From the NCBI RefSeq assembly GCF_003289925.1, contig NZ_QLZQ01000001.1:930001-994000 (forward strand): a stretch of 64,000 nucleotides of DNA. Direction: 5' to 3'. Below the pieces are notes generated by a model. That model was not told the origin of the DNA. It did no database searches and saw nothing but the letters and a program-made list of their open reading frames with translations. Below are positions 1-7,906 of the stretch, one piece after another (position 1 is the stretch's first letter; every line of letters begins with the position of its first letter). The position numbers were made by a program, and so were the translations under genes. Source of the DNA: Planococcus maitriensis. Its GTDB lineage: Bacteria; Bacillota; Bacilli; Bacillales_A; Planococcaceae.

Positions 1-1039
1 ACGGTTGATGGAAGCATGTGCCCGAAAAGGATGGGGTTTGGCAGCGATCGTTCTGCCCAGCGAAATGGAAAAAGCAAAAAAACAGGCAGCTATTACTGAA
101 AGACGAACAGGCTGTGCCCCGGTCCGCCTAATGGCTGGAGACATCACTGCAGAAGGCTTGGCACTTTCAGGTGAAGACCGGTTATGGCTAACTGGGCAGC
201 AGCTTGTCTTTTGGCATTTGGCCGCAATTTATGATTTGGCGGTCCCTGAAGATATCGCAAGAAAAGTTAACATCCTAGGCACTCAACGCGTTAATGAATT
301 GGTGAAGACGCTCGATCATCATCTGGAGCGCTATATGTATTTCAGCACGGCCTATGTAGCTGGCAAGCGCGAAGGCTTATTGCTCGAAGATGAACTCGTC
401 CGCCCGGATGCCTTTAAAAACCATTACGAAGAAACGAAATTTGAAGCGGAACTCTTGGTCGAACAATTGAAAAAAGAAGTGCCGACGACCATCGTCCGCC
501 CGGGAATCGTCAGAGGGCATTCAACAAGCGGGGAGACCTCCAAATTCGATGGCCCGTATTTCTTTTTGAACATGATCGACCGGATGAAACAGTTGCCTGC
601 CATCCCATACATCGGGCGGTCGAATACAGCCATCAACGTCGTGCCTGTTGATTACATCCTGGATGCTTCCGTCTACTTGAGCGAGCTCAAAAAAGCTGAA
701 TCCGCCACGGTTCATTTGACCGACCCTCATCCCCATCCTGTAGAAGAAGTGTATCGGGCAATGGTCCATGAAATGACCGGGCGCTATCCGAAAGGAAGGA
801 TACCGAAAAAACTTGCGGCTCTATCGATGACTGTGCCGGCAATACGGAAATATCTCGGAGTCGAAGCAGAGACTTTGGACTATATGGATTGGCAAGCACA
901 ATTCGATACGCGCATCGCCCAATCCTTGTTGGAGGGAAGCGGCATACAGCCGGCTGATTTTCTGGAGACAATTCCCGCCATGGTGGCATTCTATGAGCAG
1001 CATAAAAAAGAAAGCAAATACCACGTGACAATCGCCTAA
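1..1039 (+). CDS. SDR-family NAD(P)-dependent reductase, thioester-reductase-like (5' truncated)
   Basis: The reading frame is open to the left window edge, so the N-terminal Rossmann GxxGxxG motif lies outside. About 345 residues are visible. An SDR-like core is recognisable: FWHLAAIYDL (the cofactor-proximal HxAA segment near residue 75), a catalytic-type STAY (about 113-116) with YxxxK in NHYEETKFEAE (about 140), and IVRPGIVRG further on. This pattern fits extended SDRs such as the thioester-reductase domain family, which act on acyl or sugar-nucleotide substrates. The substrate cannot be inferred. A Mn2+ riboswitch leader follows within about 50 bases, so it is not co-transcribed with ykoY in any obvious way. 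Family confidence is good, specific function unknown. Confidence 0.75.
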   Translation, partial: RLMEACARKGWGLAAIVLPSEMEKAKKQAAITERRTGCAPVRLMAGDITAEGLALSGEDRLWLTGQQLVFWHLAAIYDLAVPEDIARKVNILGTQRVNELVKTLDHHLERYMYFSTAYVAGKREGLLLEDELVRPDAFKNHYEETKFEAELLVEQLKKEVPTTIVRPGIVRGHSTSGETSKFDGPYFFLNMIDRMKQLPAIPYIGRSNTAINVVPVDYILDASVYLSELKKAESATVHLTDPHPHPVEEVYRAMVHEMTGRYPKGRIPKKLAALSMTVPAIRKYLGVEAETLDYMDWQAQFDTRIAQSLLEGSGIQPADFLETIPAMVAFYEQHKKESKYHVTIA

Positions 1040-1101
1040 TTGTTTACACTTTACGTTCAAGTGCTATAATTATATCTAGAAACCGATAATTCGAACTCTC
1101 G

Positions 1102-1235
1102 ACAAAGGGGAGTAGCTATGGGGAAACCTATTTCACAGTCGTCAAGACGTGGCTTCTGGCCATCGGTTGTGATAGCGTGCTCTTTAACGCTTAGCAAGAC
1201 CTTTGCCTGTTATTAGGCATGGGTCTTTTTTGTCG
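1102..1235 (+). ncRNA. yybP-ykoY Mn2+ riboswitch with overlapping terminator
   Basis: The leader of the TerC gene contains the hallmark GGGGAGTAGC (1107-1116) followed by a GGGGAAACC hairpin and the conserved TTAGCAAGACCTTTGCC segment (from 1191). P1 can form between CAAAGG (1103-1108) and CCTTTG (1200-1205). The same downstream bases form the left arm of a terminator, AAGACC...GGTCTTTTTT (1197-1231), so aptamer and terminator are mutually exclusive. In known members Mn2+ stabilises the aptamer and permits transcription, giving an ON switch for Mn2+ export genes. The downstream gene is a TerC-family exporter, which fits. Confidence 0.93.
1197..1231 (+). terminator. Riboswitch-controlled intrinsic terminator
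   Basis: Stem AAGACC/GGTCTT plus inner GCCT/AGGC, followed by six T. It shares bases 1200-1205 with aptamer helix P1, so it forms only when the Mn2+ aptamer is not folded. Confidence 0.85.
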
Positions 1236-1255
1236 GGAAAAACAGGAGGGTAATT

Positions 1256-2014
1256 ATGGATACTATCTTATTGGAATATGCATGGGTGCTGCTGGTACTC
1301 ATCGGGCTGGAAGGTTTGCTCGCTGCAGATAATGCGGTGGTCATGGCTGTGATGGTCAAGCATTTGCCGAAACCCCAGCAGAAGAAGGCCTTGTTCTATG
1401 GTTTGGCAGGCGCTTTTATCTTCCGTTTCGCGGCTTTGTTCATGATCACTTTCCTAGTGAACATTTGGCAGATCCAGGCACTTGGCGCAGCATACCTGCT
1501 GTTTATCGCGGTCAAGCATATCTACGACCAGAGAAAAGGCAAAGAACATACGATTGAACCCGAAACGACAAAAGGATCCGGTTTTTGGATGACTGTGCTG
1601 AAAGTGGAACTGGCCGATATCGCCTTCGCCATCGACTCGATGCTCGCGGCTGTAGCGCTGGCGGTCACTTTGCCGCACCTCGGGGATTTTGATATCGGCG
1701 GCATCAATGGCGGGCAGTTCGGCGTCATGCTTGCGGGAGGGTTAATCGGCGTGATCATCATGCGTTTCGCTGCCCATAAATTCGTCCGGCTGCTGGAAAA
1801 ATATCCGCAGCTTGAAACGGCAGCGTTTGTCGTAGTCGGATGGGTAGGGGTCAAATTGGTCGTGTTGACTTTGTCCCACGACAAACTGGGCGTCCTGCCG
1901 CATGATTTTCCGCATTCGACACCTTGGACAATCACATTTTGGCTTGTCCTTCTGGGCATTGTGTTGACGGGTGTACTTACTGGCCTTAAGAAGAATAAGC
2001 AACAAGATGCTTAA
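1256..2014 (+). CDS. ykoY: TerC-family membrane protein, manganese exporter (YkoY/MeeY type)
   Basis: Integral membrane protein of 252 residues with about seven hydrophobic segments. Conserved acidic residues lie in membrane helices: EGLLAADNAVVMAVM (about 19-33) and ELADIAFAIDSMLAA (about 118-132), the TerC metal-coordinating pattern. The start is an ATG eight bases after AGGAGGG. TerC proteins controlled by the yybP-ykoY riboswitch export Mn2+; in B. subtilis MeeY/MeeF also supply Mn2+ to secreted enzymes such as LtaS. The Mn2+ riboswitch directly upstream is strong contextual support. It appears monocistronic, with a terminator just downstream. Confidence 0.92.
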   Translation: MDTILLEYAWVLLVLIGLEGLLAADNAVVMAVMVKHLPKPQQKKALFYGLAGAFIFRFAALFMITFLVNIWQIQALGAAYLLFIAVKHIYDQRKGKEHTIEPETTKGSGFWMTVLKVELADIAFAIDSMLAAVALAVTLPHLGDFDIGGINGGQFGVMLAGGLIGVIIMRFAAHKFVRLLEKYPQLETAAFVVVGWVGVKLVVLTLSHDKLGVLPHDFPHSTPWTITFWLVLLGIVLTGVLTGLKKNKQQDA

Positions 2015-2032
2015 GCGGATGAAAAAGGACTG

Positions 2033-2072
2033 AATAGCCCAGTGGAGTGTTTTCTCCGCTGGGTTATTTTTT
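2033..2072 (+). terminator. Terminator of ykoY
   Basis: AATAGCCCAGTGGAG pairs with CTCCGCTGGGTTATT and is followed by a T run. It lies 19 bases after the ykoY stop. Confidence 0.88.
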
Positions 2073-2146
2073 CTGCCATTATTTTTATGACGGACAGAAA
2101 GGGGCGTTGTCACACGAATGTAATAGTCAGCAGGACCGCCTCAATC

Positions 2147-2175
2147 TTCCAAATTCCTGGACTGAAAGATACAAT
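2147..2175 (+). promoter_or_regulatory. Candidate SigA promoter of sigI-rsgI
   Basis: TTCCAA (2147-2152), a 17-base spacer and TACAAT (2170-2175), ending about 32 bases before the chosen sigI start. I did not find a clear SigI-type (ACCCCC...CGAA) promoter, although sigI is autoregulated in B. subtilis. Confidence 0.45.
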
Positions 2176-2207
2176 AGAGAAAAAGGATTTGAAACGGGGT
2201 GAGTTGC

Positions 2208-2954
2208 ATGCTATTGACTGCTTTGGGCGGTTTGTTTGGATATGGCGCGGAAAGGCCTGCTGAGACATTAGTCAAGCTCGCACAACAAGGCGATGAAGAG
2301 GCCGAAGAACAATTGATCTCTTCACATATCCCATTCGTGAAAAAAACCGCCGCACAAGTATGCAAACGGTTCATCGATGATAACCAGGATGAATACAGCA
2401 TTGCACTCTTGGCCTTTCATGAGGCGATACGCCAATACCGTCCGGGACATGATGCGTCGTTTTTAACGTTTGCGCATATGGTCATCCGGCGGAGAGTGAT
2501 CGACCATATCCGGAAAGAAAGCAAACGGCTAGAATTCAGCCATGATTTCATGGCTTCGCCGAATGAAGATCACCATAATCATATCGGCGACCGAGCGTCG
2601 GCCGATTTCCATACCGAACAAGAGCGGGCCGGCAAGCGGCGTGAAGAGATTATCCAATTCGAGGAAATGCTCTCAGCTTTTGGCTTATCCTTCCAAGTGA
2701 TCGCCAAAGTTTCCCCTGCCCATGAAGATGCCAGGCGAAACGCCATCCAAATCGCACAATTGGTGGCGGAAACGGCTGAATACAAACAGTACTTGCTCGA
2801 TAAGAAAAAACTTCCGGTCAAGGATATCGAGGAACTTGTCCAGGTCTCGAGAAAAACCATTGAGAGAAACCGGAAATACATAATCGCAATGGCGCTATTG
2901 ATGATGAGCGATTTGCATTACCTAAAAGATTATTTGAAGGAGCGGTTGAACTGA
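2208..2954 (+). CDS. sigI: RNA polymerase sigma factor SigI
   Basis: Sigma-70-related alternative sigma factor of about 248 residues. An early region-2-like segment contains VCKRFIDDNQDEYSIALLAFHEAI and VIRRRVIDHIRKE, typical of SigI. The C-terminal part ends in an HTH-like segment (VKDIEELVQVSRKTIERNRKYI). I chose the ATG at 2208 because GGTGA lies five bases upstream; a GTG at 2199 is in frame but poorly spaced. The stop overlaps the next gene (ATGA), so it is translationally coupled to its anti-sigma factor. SigI drives heat and cell-wall stress genes in B. subtilis. No autoregulatory promoter was recognised. Confidence 0.93.
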   Translation: MLLTALGGLFGYGAERPAETLVKLAQQGDEEAEEQLISSHIPFVKKTAAQVCKRFIDDNQDEYSIALLAFHEAIRQYRPGHDASFLTFAHMVIRRRVIDHIRKESKRLEFSHDFMASPNEDHHNHIGDRASADFHTEQERAGKRREEIIQFEEMLSAFGLSFQVIAKVSPAHEDARRNAIQIAQLVAETAEYKQYLLDKKKLPVKDIEELVQVSRKTIERNRKYIIAMALLMMSDLHYLKDYLKERLN

Positions 2955-4291
2955 TGCGAATGCAAAAAGGCATATGTATGGAACTCGACGGTGACCGTTC
3001 TGTCTACATGCTCGCGGATGGCAGTTTTGTGACGGGCAAGCCGACCACAGGCACTTCAGTGGGGGAAGAGGCATATTTTGAAGTTATAGGGAATGCTTCA
3101 AGAAAGCGCCGCTTCAAGCCGCTCGCAATGCCGCTTATCGCCTCGGTAGCTGCACTGTTCCTGCTGATTTCCTCATGGATGCTTCCAGCACAGGAAGCAT
3201 ATGGGTATGTCCAAGTCGAATCAAATCCGGGCATTGAACTCGGTGTAGACGATGAATGGCACGTCATTTCATTGAGGGAACTGAATGAAGACGGCAAACA
3301 ATTGATCGCCCAATTAGCAGATTGGGAAAACCGTGAACTCGAAACAGTCTTAGAAAACGTGCTGGCTTTATCAGTGGATGAGGACACAGAACACGTCACG
3401 ATTACAACGGTGCAGGAAGGCGATGAAACGGATGCCGCCATCAAAGTGGAGAAAATTGCGCTAGCGGCGTTGTTCGCCGGCAGCAACAGGCAATTGCATG
3501 TCCATATGAAAGAAGCGAACAAGAAACAATGGCGCAAAGCGAAAGAACAACAAATGCCAGTGGCGAAGCTGGTCGAAAAGGATCGTACATTTACAGCACC
3601 GCAAGGGCCAAGAAATGACGTTCAGCCGGCGCGAAATAAAGGGAAACAGGAAAAAGAAGCCCCGAATGGCCATACTGTCCCTTCCAAAGCTGAAACCCCG
3701 GCTATTCAAAAGCCTCAGCCAAAAAATGAAGAGCCGGCCAGTAGAGGCAAAAGCAATCCGGAAAAGACGCCAAAAGCGGAAGATAAGAAAAAAACCGCCC
3801 CTGCAAATAAAAATAGTGGCAAACCAAAAGATAATGGGCCAAAAGTCCCGGTCGGACAAAAGGGATCGAAAAAGGCAGAACCCCCTGAACCTGCTAAACC
3901 GAAAAACCCGAACGCTGGGAAAGGCAATAATTCCGGCAAGCCAAAAGCTGAAACAAAACCCAAGAAAGAAAAGCCTTCATCCGGCAAAAACAAATCCGTG
4001 CAGCCAAAAAACGATAAAGGCAATCCCGGCAATACGAAGCCTGGAGAAAAGAAAAGCAATAATGGCAACGGAAAAGACAAAGGCAGGGACAATGGCAGGG
4101 ACAATGGTAAAGAAAAAAGCAGCAATAACGGCAATTCACCCAAATCCAACGGTACAAAAACAACAGAACCGGGTAGCTTAAAACCAGAACAGGCAAAACC
4201 TCCAGCGAAGGAGAAGGGATTCCCGGATGCATCGAAAGCCGAAGAAAAAAACAAGCCGGACGCTGAGAAGCAAGAAAGAAATAACCAATGA
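2954..4291 (+). CDS. rsgI: Anti-sigma-I factor RsgI with long disordered Lys/Pro/Asn/Gly-rich extracellular tail
   Basis: The 445-residue product has an N-terminal cytoplasmic SigI-binding domain (1-55), one transmembrane helix (about 57-77), a short extracellular domain starting with VESNPGIEL (N91-P92) and a low-complexity tail from about residue 205 to the end. The tail is dominated by K, P, N, G, E and S, with no aromatic residue over long stretches, so it should be intrinsically disordered. In B. subtilis the extracellular part of RsgI is cleaved at a conserved Asn-Pro site and its disordered region senses the state of the cell wall; SNP here matches that site. An in-frame 12-bp tandem repeat lies in the tail DNA (4082-4105). 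It is coupled to sigI by a 1-base overlap. Confidence 0.92.
   Translation: MRMQKGICMELDGDRSVYMLADGSFVTGKPTTGTSVGEEAYFEVIGNASRKRRFKPLAMPLIASVAALFLLISSWMLPAQEAYGYVQVESNPGIELGVDDEWHVISLRELNEDGKQLIAQLADWENRELETVLENVLALSVDEDTEHVTITTVQEGDETDAAIKVEKIALAALFAGSNRQLHVHMKEANKKQWRKAKEQQMPVAKLVEKDRTFTAPQGPRNDVQPARNKGKQEKEAPNGHTVPSKAETPAIQKPQPKNEEPASRGKSNPEKTPKAEDKKKTAPANKNSGKPKDNGPKVPVGQKGSKKAEPPEPAKPKNPNAGKGNNSGKPKAETKPKKEKPSSGKNKSVQPKNDKGNPGNTKPGEKKSNNGNGKDKGRDNGRDNGKEKSSNNGNSPKSNGTKTTEPGSLKPEQAKPPAKEKGFPDASKAEEKNKPDAEKQERNNQ
4082..4105 (+). repeat. 12-bp tandem repeat inside rsgI
   Basis: GGCAGGGACAAT occurs twice in a row and encodes two DNGR-type units. The unit is a multiple of three, so copy-number change would lengthen or shorten the tail without a frameshift. 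Confidence 0.9.
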
Positions 4292-4310
4292 GCACAACGC
4301 ACGTAAATAG

Positions 4311-4362
4311 CGCCTATTCCGTTAGAGCCGCAAGAAAGCGGCGCAACCTAATGGAATGGGCG
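4311..4362 (+). terminator. Long stem-loop downstream of rsgI
   Basis: A 15-bp stem (4311-4325 with 4348-4362, two G-U pairs) encloses a small GCCGC/GCGGC hairpin. The tract after it is only TTTATT, so termination may be weak or the structure may protect the rsgI mRNA 3' end. Confidence 0.6.
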
Positions 4363-4421
4363 TTTATTCTGTAGCATCAAAACCAGTCATGAAAAACGGC
4401 TCTTTGCCATTCAATTACGCG

Positions 4422-4458
4422 AAGGGGCTGTGCTTTACAAAAAAGCCCTTTTCTTTTC
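4422..4458 (+). terminator. Stem-loop with T-rich tract in the ktrD leader
   Basis: AAGGGGCT pairs with AGCCCTTTT across a loop of about 13 bases, followed by CTTTTCTTTT. It lies 57 bases before the ktrD start, so it could be a second rsgI terminator or an attenuator of ktrD. I could not match a known riboswitch to this region. Confidence 0.55.
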
Positions 4459-4514
4459 TCTGTACTTTACATAGAATGGGAAGAGAGTCAGTTGCGGAAG
4501 GGAATTTTACGCCT

Positions 4515-5864
4515 ATGAATAAATCATTTCAACGTGTCCGAAATCTTACACCTGCACAGGCAATCGTAGCGTATTATTTCGTGGCGATTGCTTTTTCCTT
4601 TTTACTCCTGAGGCTTCCGGGAGTCCTTCAGCCCGGGGTAAGCATGACGTATATCGACACCTTATTTACCGCCGTCAGCGCAGTAAGCGTCACCGGCCTG
4701 ACGGTCATTGACGTCTCGCAAACCTTATCGGTATTCGGCATTATCGTACTGATGGTCATCCTTCAATTCGGGGGGATCGGCATCATGTCGATCGGGACAT
4801 TTTTCTGGATCTTGCTTGGCAAACGGATCGGGCTCCGTGAGCGGCAATTGATCATGGTCGACCATAACCAGTCAAGTATGGCCGGCGTCGTCAAGCTGAT
4901 CACGGAAATCGTTAAAATCCTTTTGTTGATCGAAGTGATCGGGGCGCTCATATTGACCGTCTATTTCACTCAATACTTTTATTCTTTCAGCGAAGCGCTT
5001 TTGCACGGCGTGTTTGGTGCGGTTACCGCGACCACCAATGGCGGGTTCGACATCACGGGATCTTCCTTGCAGCCTTATGTCGATGATTATTTCGTGCAGA
5101 TCGTTAACATGATCCTGATCATCCTGGGTGCGATCGGTTTTCCTGTACTGATCGAACTGAAGGAATTCCTATCGAATGAGACGAAGAATTTCCGCTTTTC
5201 GCTGTTCACCAAAATCACGACGAGCATCTTCGGGCTGCTTCTCGTGGTCGGCACAGTGGGGATCCTGATCTTGGAGTCGGTCAATGCGTTTAAAGGGATG
5301 TCTTGGCACCAGACCTTGTTCGGGGCCTTGTTCCATTCCGTCTCATCCCGCTCCGGCGGTTTGGTCACCATCGACATCACGCAGTTCAGCGACGCGACCA
5401 ATGTATTCATGAGTGCGCTCATGTTCATCGGGGCATCCCCAAGTTCAGCGGGCGGCGGCATCCGGACCACCACTTTTGCGATCGCGATCCTTTTTTTGAT
5501 CAATTTTGCGAGAGGCAAGAACACGATCCAGATTTTCAACCGTGAAATTGAATTAATCGACGTATTCCGGTCATTTGCAGTGCTGTTCCTCGCAGGGGCG
5601 ATGGTACTGCTGGCGACCATGCTATTGATCATCACCGAACCGAATGCCTCCATCGTGGAAATTCTCTTTGAGATCACCTCGGCTTTCGGTACTTGCGGAA
5701 TGTCGCTTGGGCTGACAAGCGAATTGTCCTCGATCGGCAAAGTAATCGTCATGGTCCTGATGTTCATCGGGCGAGTCGGCTTGATATCCTTCCTGTTCAC
5801 TATCGGCGGCAAGACGGACCCGACGAAATTCCATTATCCGAAGGAACGCGTCATCATCGGATAA
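4515..5864 (+). CDS. ktrD: Potassium-translocating subunit KtrD/KtrB (TrkH family)
   Basis: The 449-residue membrane protein has four membrane-pore-membrane repeats with recognisable filter segments: SVTGLT (near 63), TTNGGF (near 174), SRSGGL (near 279) and FGTCGM (near 392). It ends in the usual YPKERVIIG tail. The chosen ATG starts a family-like N-terminus (RNLTPAQAIVAYYF); an upstream in-frame extension runs through the leader hairpin and is unlikely. GGAAGGGA lies somewhat far (11 bases). Position after sigI-rsgI matches ktrD (ykrM) in B. subtilis. Its cytosolic gating partner KtrC is encoded at 22157. K+ uptake by KtrCD is low-affinity and closed by c-di-AMP binding to KtrC in relatives. 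Confidence 0.88.
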   Translation: MNKSFQRVRNLTPAQAIVAYYFVAIAFSFLLLRLPGVLQPGVSMTYIDTLFTAVSAVSVTGLTVIDVSQTLSVFGIIVLMVILQFGGIGIMSIGTFFWILLGKRIGLRERQLIMVDHNQSSMAGVVKLITEIVKILLLIEVIGALILTVYFTQYFYSFSEALLHGVFGAVTATTNGGFDITGSSLQPYVDDYFVQIVNMILIILGAIGFPVLIELKEFLSNETKNFRFSLFTKITTSIFGLLLVVGTVGILILESVNAFKGMSWHQTLFGALFHSVSSRSGGLVTIDITQFSDATNVFMSALMFIGASPSSAGGGIRTTTFAIAILFLINFARGKNTIQIFNREIELIDVFRSFAVLFLAGAMVLLATMLLIITEPNASIVEILFEITSAFGTCGMSLGLTSELSSIGKVIVMVLMFIGRVGLISFLFTIGGKTDPTKFHYPKERVIIG

Positions 5865-5945
5865 GTCGGCTGCGCGTGCTATTCGGCCATCAAAAGGATA
5901 TAATTATAGCAATCGAGTAATCATAGCGGAAATGAGTGAACGAAA

Positions 5946-6389
5946 ATGAATGAAGACATCAAACAGTCATTGAAACTGTTTATCGTTTTGTCCCGTGCGC
6001 ATAAAGCGATTTCGGAACAGACCAATCAATTTTTCCAGGAGAATGGTGTCAATCCGACAGAGTTTGCCGTCCTGGAGCTGCTCTATCATAAAGGGCGCCA
6101 GCCGCTGCAGAAAATCGGCGGGAAAATCCTGCTGGCCAGCGGGTCGATCACCTATGTCATCGACAAGCTGGAAAAGCGCGGGTTTATTGCACGCGTCAAT
6201 TGCCCGACTGACCGCCGCATCACCTATGCGGAAATAACGGATGAGGGAAAAGCGTTCATGTCGGACATTTTCCCGGCACATGAACAAAAGCTTCACGAAC
6301 TGACGGCAGCTTTATCTTCGGAAGAAAAAGAGCAGGCCATCGAATTGATGAAGAAGATCGGCTTGTCGATCAAAGACTTGTCCTATTGA
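5946..6389 (+). CDS. MarR-family transcriptional regulator
   Basis: The 147-residue protein has the MarR winged-helix layout: N-terminal dimer helix, recognition region LQKIGGKILLASGSITYVIDKL (about 53-74), wing with DRR (NCPTDRRITYAEIT, about 85-97) and C-terminal dimerisation helix. No ligand residue identifies the effector. It is 82 bases downstream of ktrD in the same direction, but no functional link is shown. It could correspond to the MarR gene ykvE, which lies in this part of the B. subtilis map; this is inference from position. Confidence 0.85.
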   Translation: MNEDIKQSLKLFIVLSRAHKAISEQTNQFFQENGVNPTEFAVLELLYHKGRQPLQKIGGKILLASGSITYVIDKLEKRGFIARVNCPTDRRITYAEITDEGKAFMSDIFPAHEQKLHELTAALSSEEKEQAIELMKKIGLSIKDLSY

Positions 6390-6421
6390 AAAAAGATCCT
6401 CCGCTTGGAGGATCTTTTTAT
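6389..6421. terminator. Bidirectional terminator (marR / lipoprotein)
   Basis: AAAAAGATCCTCC, loop GCTT, GGAGGATCTTTTT. It has A and T tracts on both sides and serves the two convergent genes. Confidence 0.93.
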
Positions 6422-7056
6422 TTCTGCACACGCTCGATCGTTTGGGCCATTTGGATGAAATCGTCCCTCGCGCCGACTGTGCTATGGTCGAAGATCGTCA
6501 CCCGGACCACAATATTATCGGATTCGAAGGCGATGCCGGTCACGTTCCCTTCAGCCGTTTCCACTTCATAAGCTGCTGAATTATTGAATGCTGAACTGTC
6601 ATAGCCTGTAAACTCTGCCAGTTCACCATCCGGATTGGAAGCCTGTACGGTATCTTGCGTATTGCTGGCCAGTTCGTCGAAATTGATGTCATTTGGATAA
6701 TAAGTTTCGACACGCATGAAGACTGCATCGTTTTCCTGCAGGAAAATGACATCGCGGTTTGGTTCTTCCGCAGTGAACCCATAACCATCAAGCACGTAAA
6801 GCTGGTAAGACTGGTTATCGCTCATCGTCAGCTCGCCTTCAGGTGTTTCGCCGTGTTCATCCCCAGAACCGCCTTCTGTTTCTTCATCCGGCTCTTCAAC
6901 TGTTTCCGTTTCTTGGTTCGTCTCGCTGCTTTCTTCCTCGGCCGTTTCAGCCGGCTCGGTATCAGTCTCTTCTCCGGCAAGGTCTGCAGTACCGCAGCCT
7001 GCAAGCAGGATGCCGGCAGCAAATAATGTTGGAGCGAATAATGCATTCTTTTTCAT
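6418..7056 (-). CDS. Uncharacterised lipoprotein with acidic tether
   Basis: A signal peptide ends in the lipobox LLAGC (Cys21), so the mature 192-residue protein should be lipid-anchored to the outer face of the membrane. Residues 22-75 are a Glu/Thr-rich linker (repeated EE, ETE, EEP). A compact domain of about 135 residues follows (DGYGFTAEEPNRDVIF...AYEVETAEGNV...). I do not recognise the domain. The ATG is preceded by a GGAAGGGAAG-type site. It is convergent with the MarR gene, sharing the terminator that overlaps its stop. Confidence 0.85.
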   Translation of the reverse strand: MKKNALFAPTLFAAGILLAGCGTADLAGEETDTEPAETAEEESSETNQETETVEEPDEETEGGSGDEHGETPEGELTMSDNQSYQLYVLDGYGFTAEEPNRDVIFLQENDAVFMRVETYYPNDINFDELASNTQDTVQASNPDGELAEFTGYDSSAFNNSAAYEVETAEGNVTGIAFESDNIVVRVTIFDHSTVGARDDFIQMAQTIERVQK

Positions 7057-7155
7057 GAATCAAATTCTTCCCTTCCAATTTCCCTATTAGACGGGCAGAA
7101 AGAGGAAATGTTTCAAACTTTTTGATAGAGCCAGCCCTTTAAGTCAAGGACAAGC

Positions 7156-7770
7156 TTAAACCGGCAGTGGCATGATGATGAACAGGAGCACGAGCACAAC
7201 CAAATGGGTGATGATCAGTAACGGCATGCTGCGCTTCCATTCGTACAGGATGCCGAGCAATGCCCCTGCCACAACTCCTGCCACAATGCTCGGCCAAAAG
7301 CCGCTGAAGGCAAGTGCGATGCCGAATAAGAGGGAAGCTCCCAAAATGGCGAACGGCAACTTCATGTATTTCTTCAATTGCTGCTGGATATAGCCGCGCC
7401 AGAACAGTTCTTCTCCTGGAACGATGACGAACATCAATAACAGGTAATGCCAGATGCTTGTGGGCGCGAACAGGGTTTGGATGGCAGCGACGGGGCCTGC
7501 CACATTAAGCGGAAGCATGTTGAAGAATAGGTAGCCAAGGGCAAAGACGGCATAGATCATGGTCCCGAACAAGGTGCCGTATACCAATGATTTCCAGGTT
7601 TTCAATTCATCGAATACAGAGTAATTGGTAATTGCAATCGACATCAGAACTAAAATGGCGAATGTATACATATACCAGAAAATGGCTGTGTTCTCGAAAG
7701 CAAGATAATACAAATAAAGCGACAGCGGCAATAGCCAAATCAGCGTATGGCGCTTTAACACGGTAAGCAT
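7156..7770 (-). CDS. CPBP-family intramembrane protein with altered active-site motifs
   Basis: The 204-residue protein has about six or seven membrane helices and the CPBP (CaaX-protease/bacteriocin-processing) signature EELFWRGY (about 122-129). I chose the ATG at 7770 because AGGAGG lies eight bases upstream; an 18-residue in-frame extension is not supported. In canonical members motif 2 is FxxxH and motif 3 is HxxxN/D/B. Here motif 2 reads FGIAL and motif 3 reads HLVVL, so a key histidine and the last polar residue seem absent. It may be a non-catalytic relative or use shifted residues. It is divergent from the next small gene. Confidence 0.8.
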   Translation of the reverse strand: MLTVLKRHTLIWLLPLSLYLYYLAFENTAIFWYMYTFAILVLMSIAITNYSVFDELKTWKSLVYGTLFGTMIYAVFALGYLFFNMLPLNVAGPVAAIQTLFAPTSIWHYLLLMFVIVPGEELFWRGYIQQQLKKYMKLPFAILGASLLFGIALAFSGFWPSIVAGVVAGALLGILYEWKRSMPLLIITHLVVLVLLFIIMPLPV

Positions 7771-7906
7771 AAAAAATCCTCCTAAAATCAACAAAGGCTG
7801 CCCAGGTTTTGGGCAAGCACGCAATGTGGCTGGACGGGTATGGTTTCGTCCGTATAGTATTATAACAGAAGGATTTTAACAAAACGAAAGGAAAGGGGAA
7901 CATTTC

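Noticed and set aside
1081-1168. AACCGAT/ATCGGTT long-range pairing around the riboswitch
   Set aside because: It is a 7-bp chance-level match and conflicts with the well-known aptamer fold.
2042-2263. 73-codon plus-strand frame upstream of sigI
   Set aside because: It begins inside the ykoY terminator, has no start signal and overlaps the sigI start in another frame.
3615-4302. Long alternative frames on both strands across the rsgI tail
   Set aside because: They mirror the low-complexity, codon-biased tail of rsgI, have no ribosome binding site and give biased, non-protein-like products.
4363-4515. ydaO-type c-di-AMP riboswitch before ktrD
   Set aside because: The gap is too short and lacks the conserved motif; only simple hairpins are visible.
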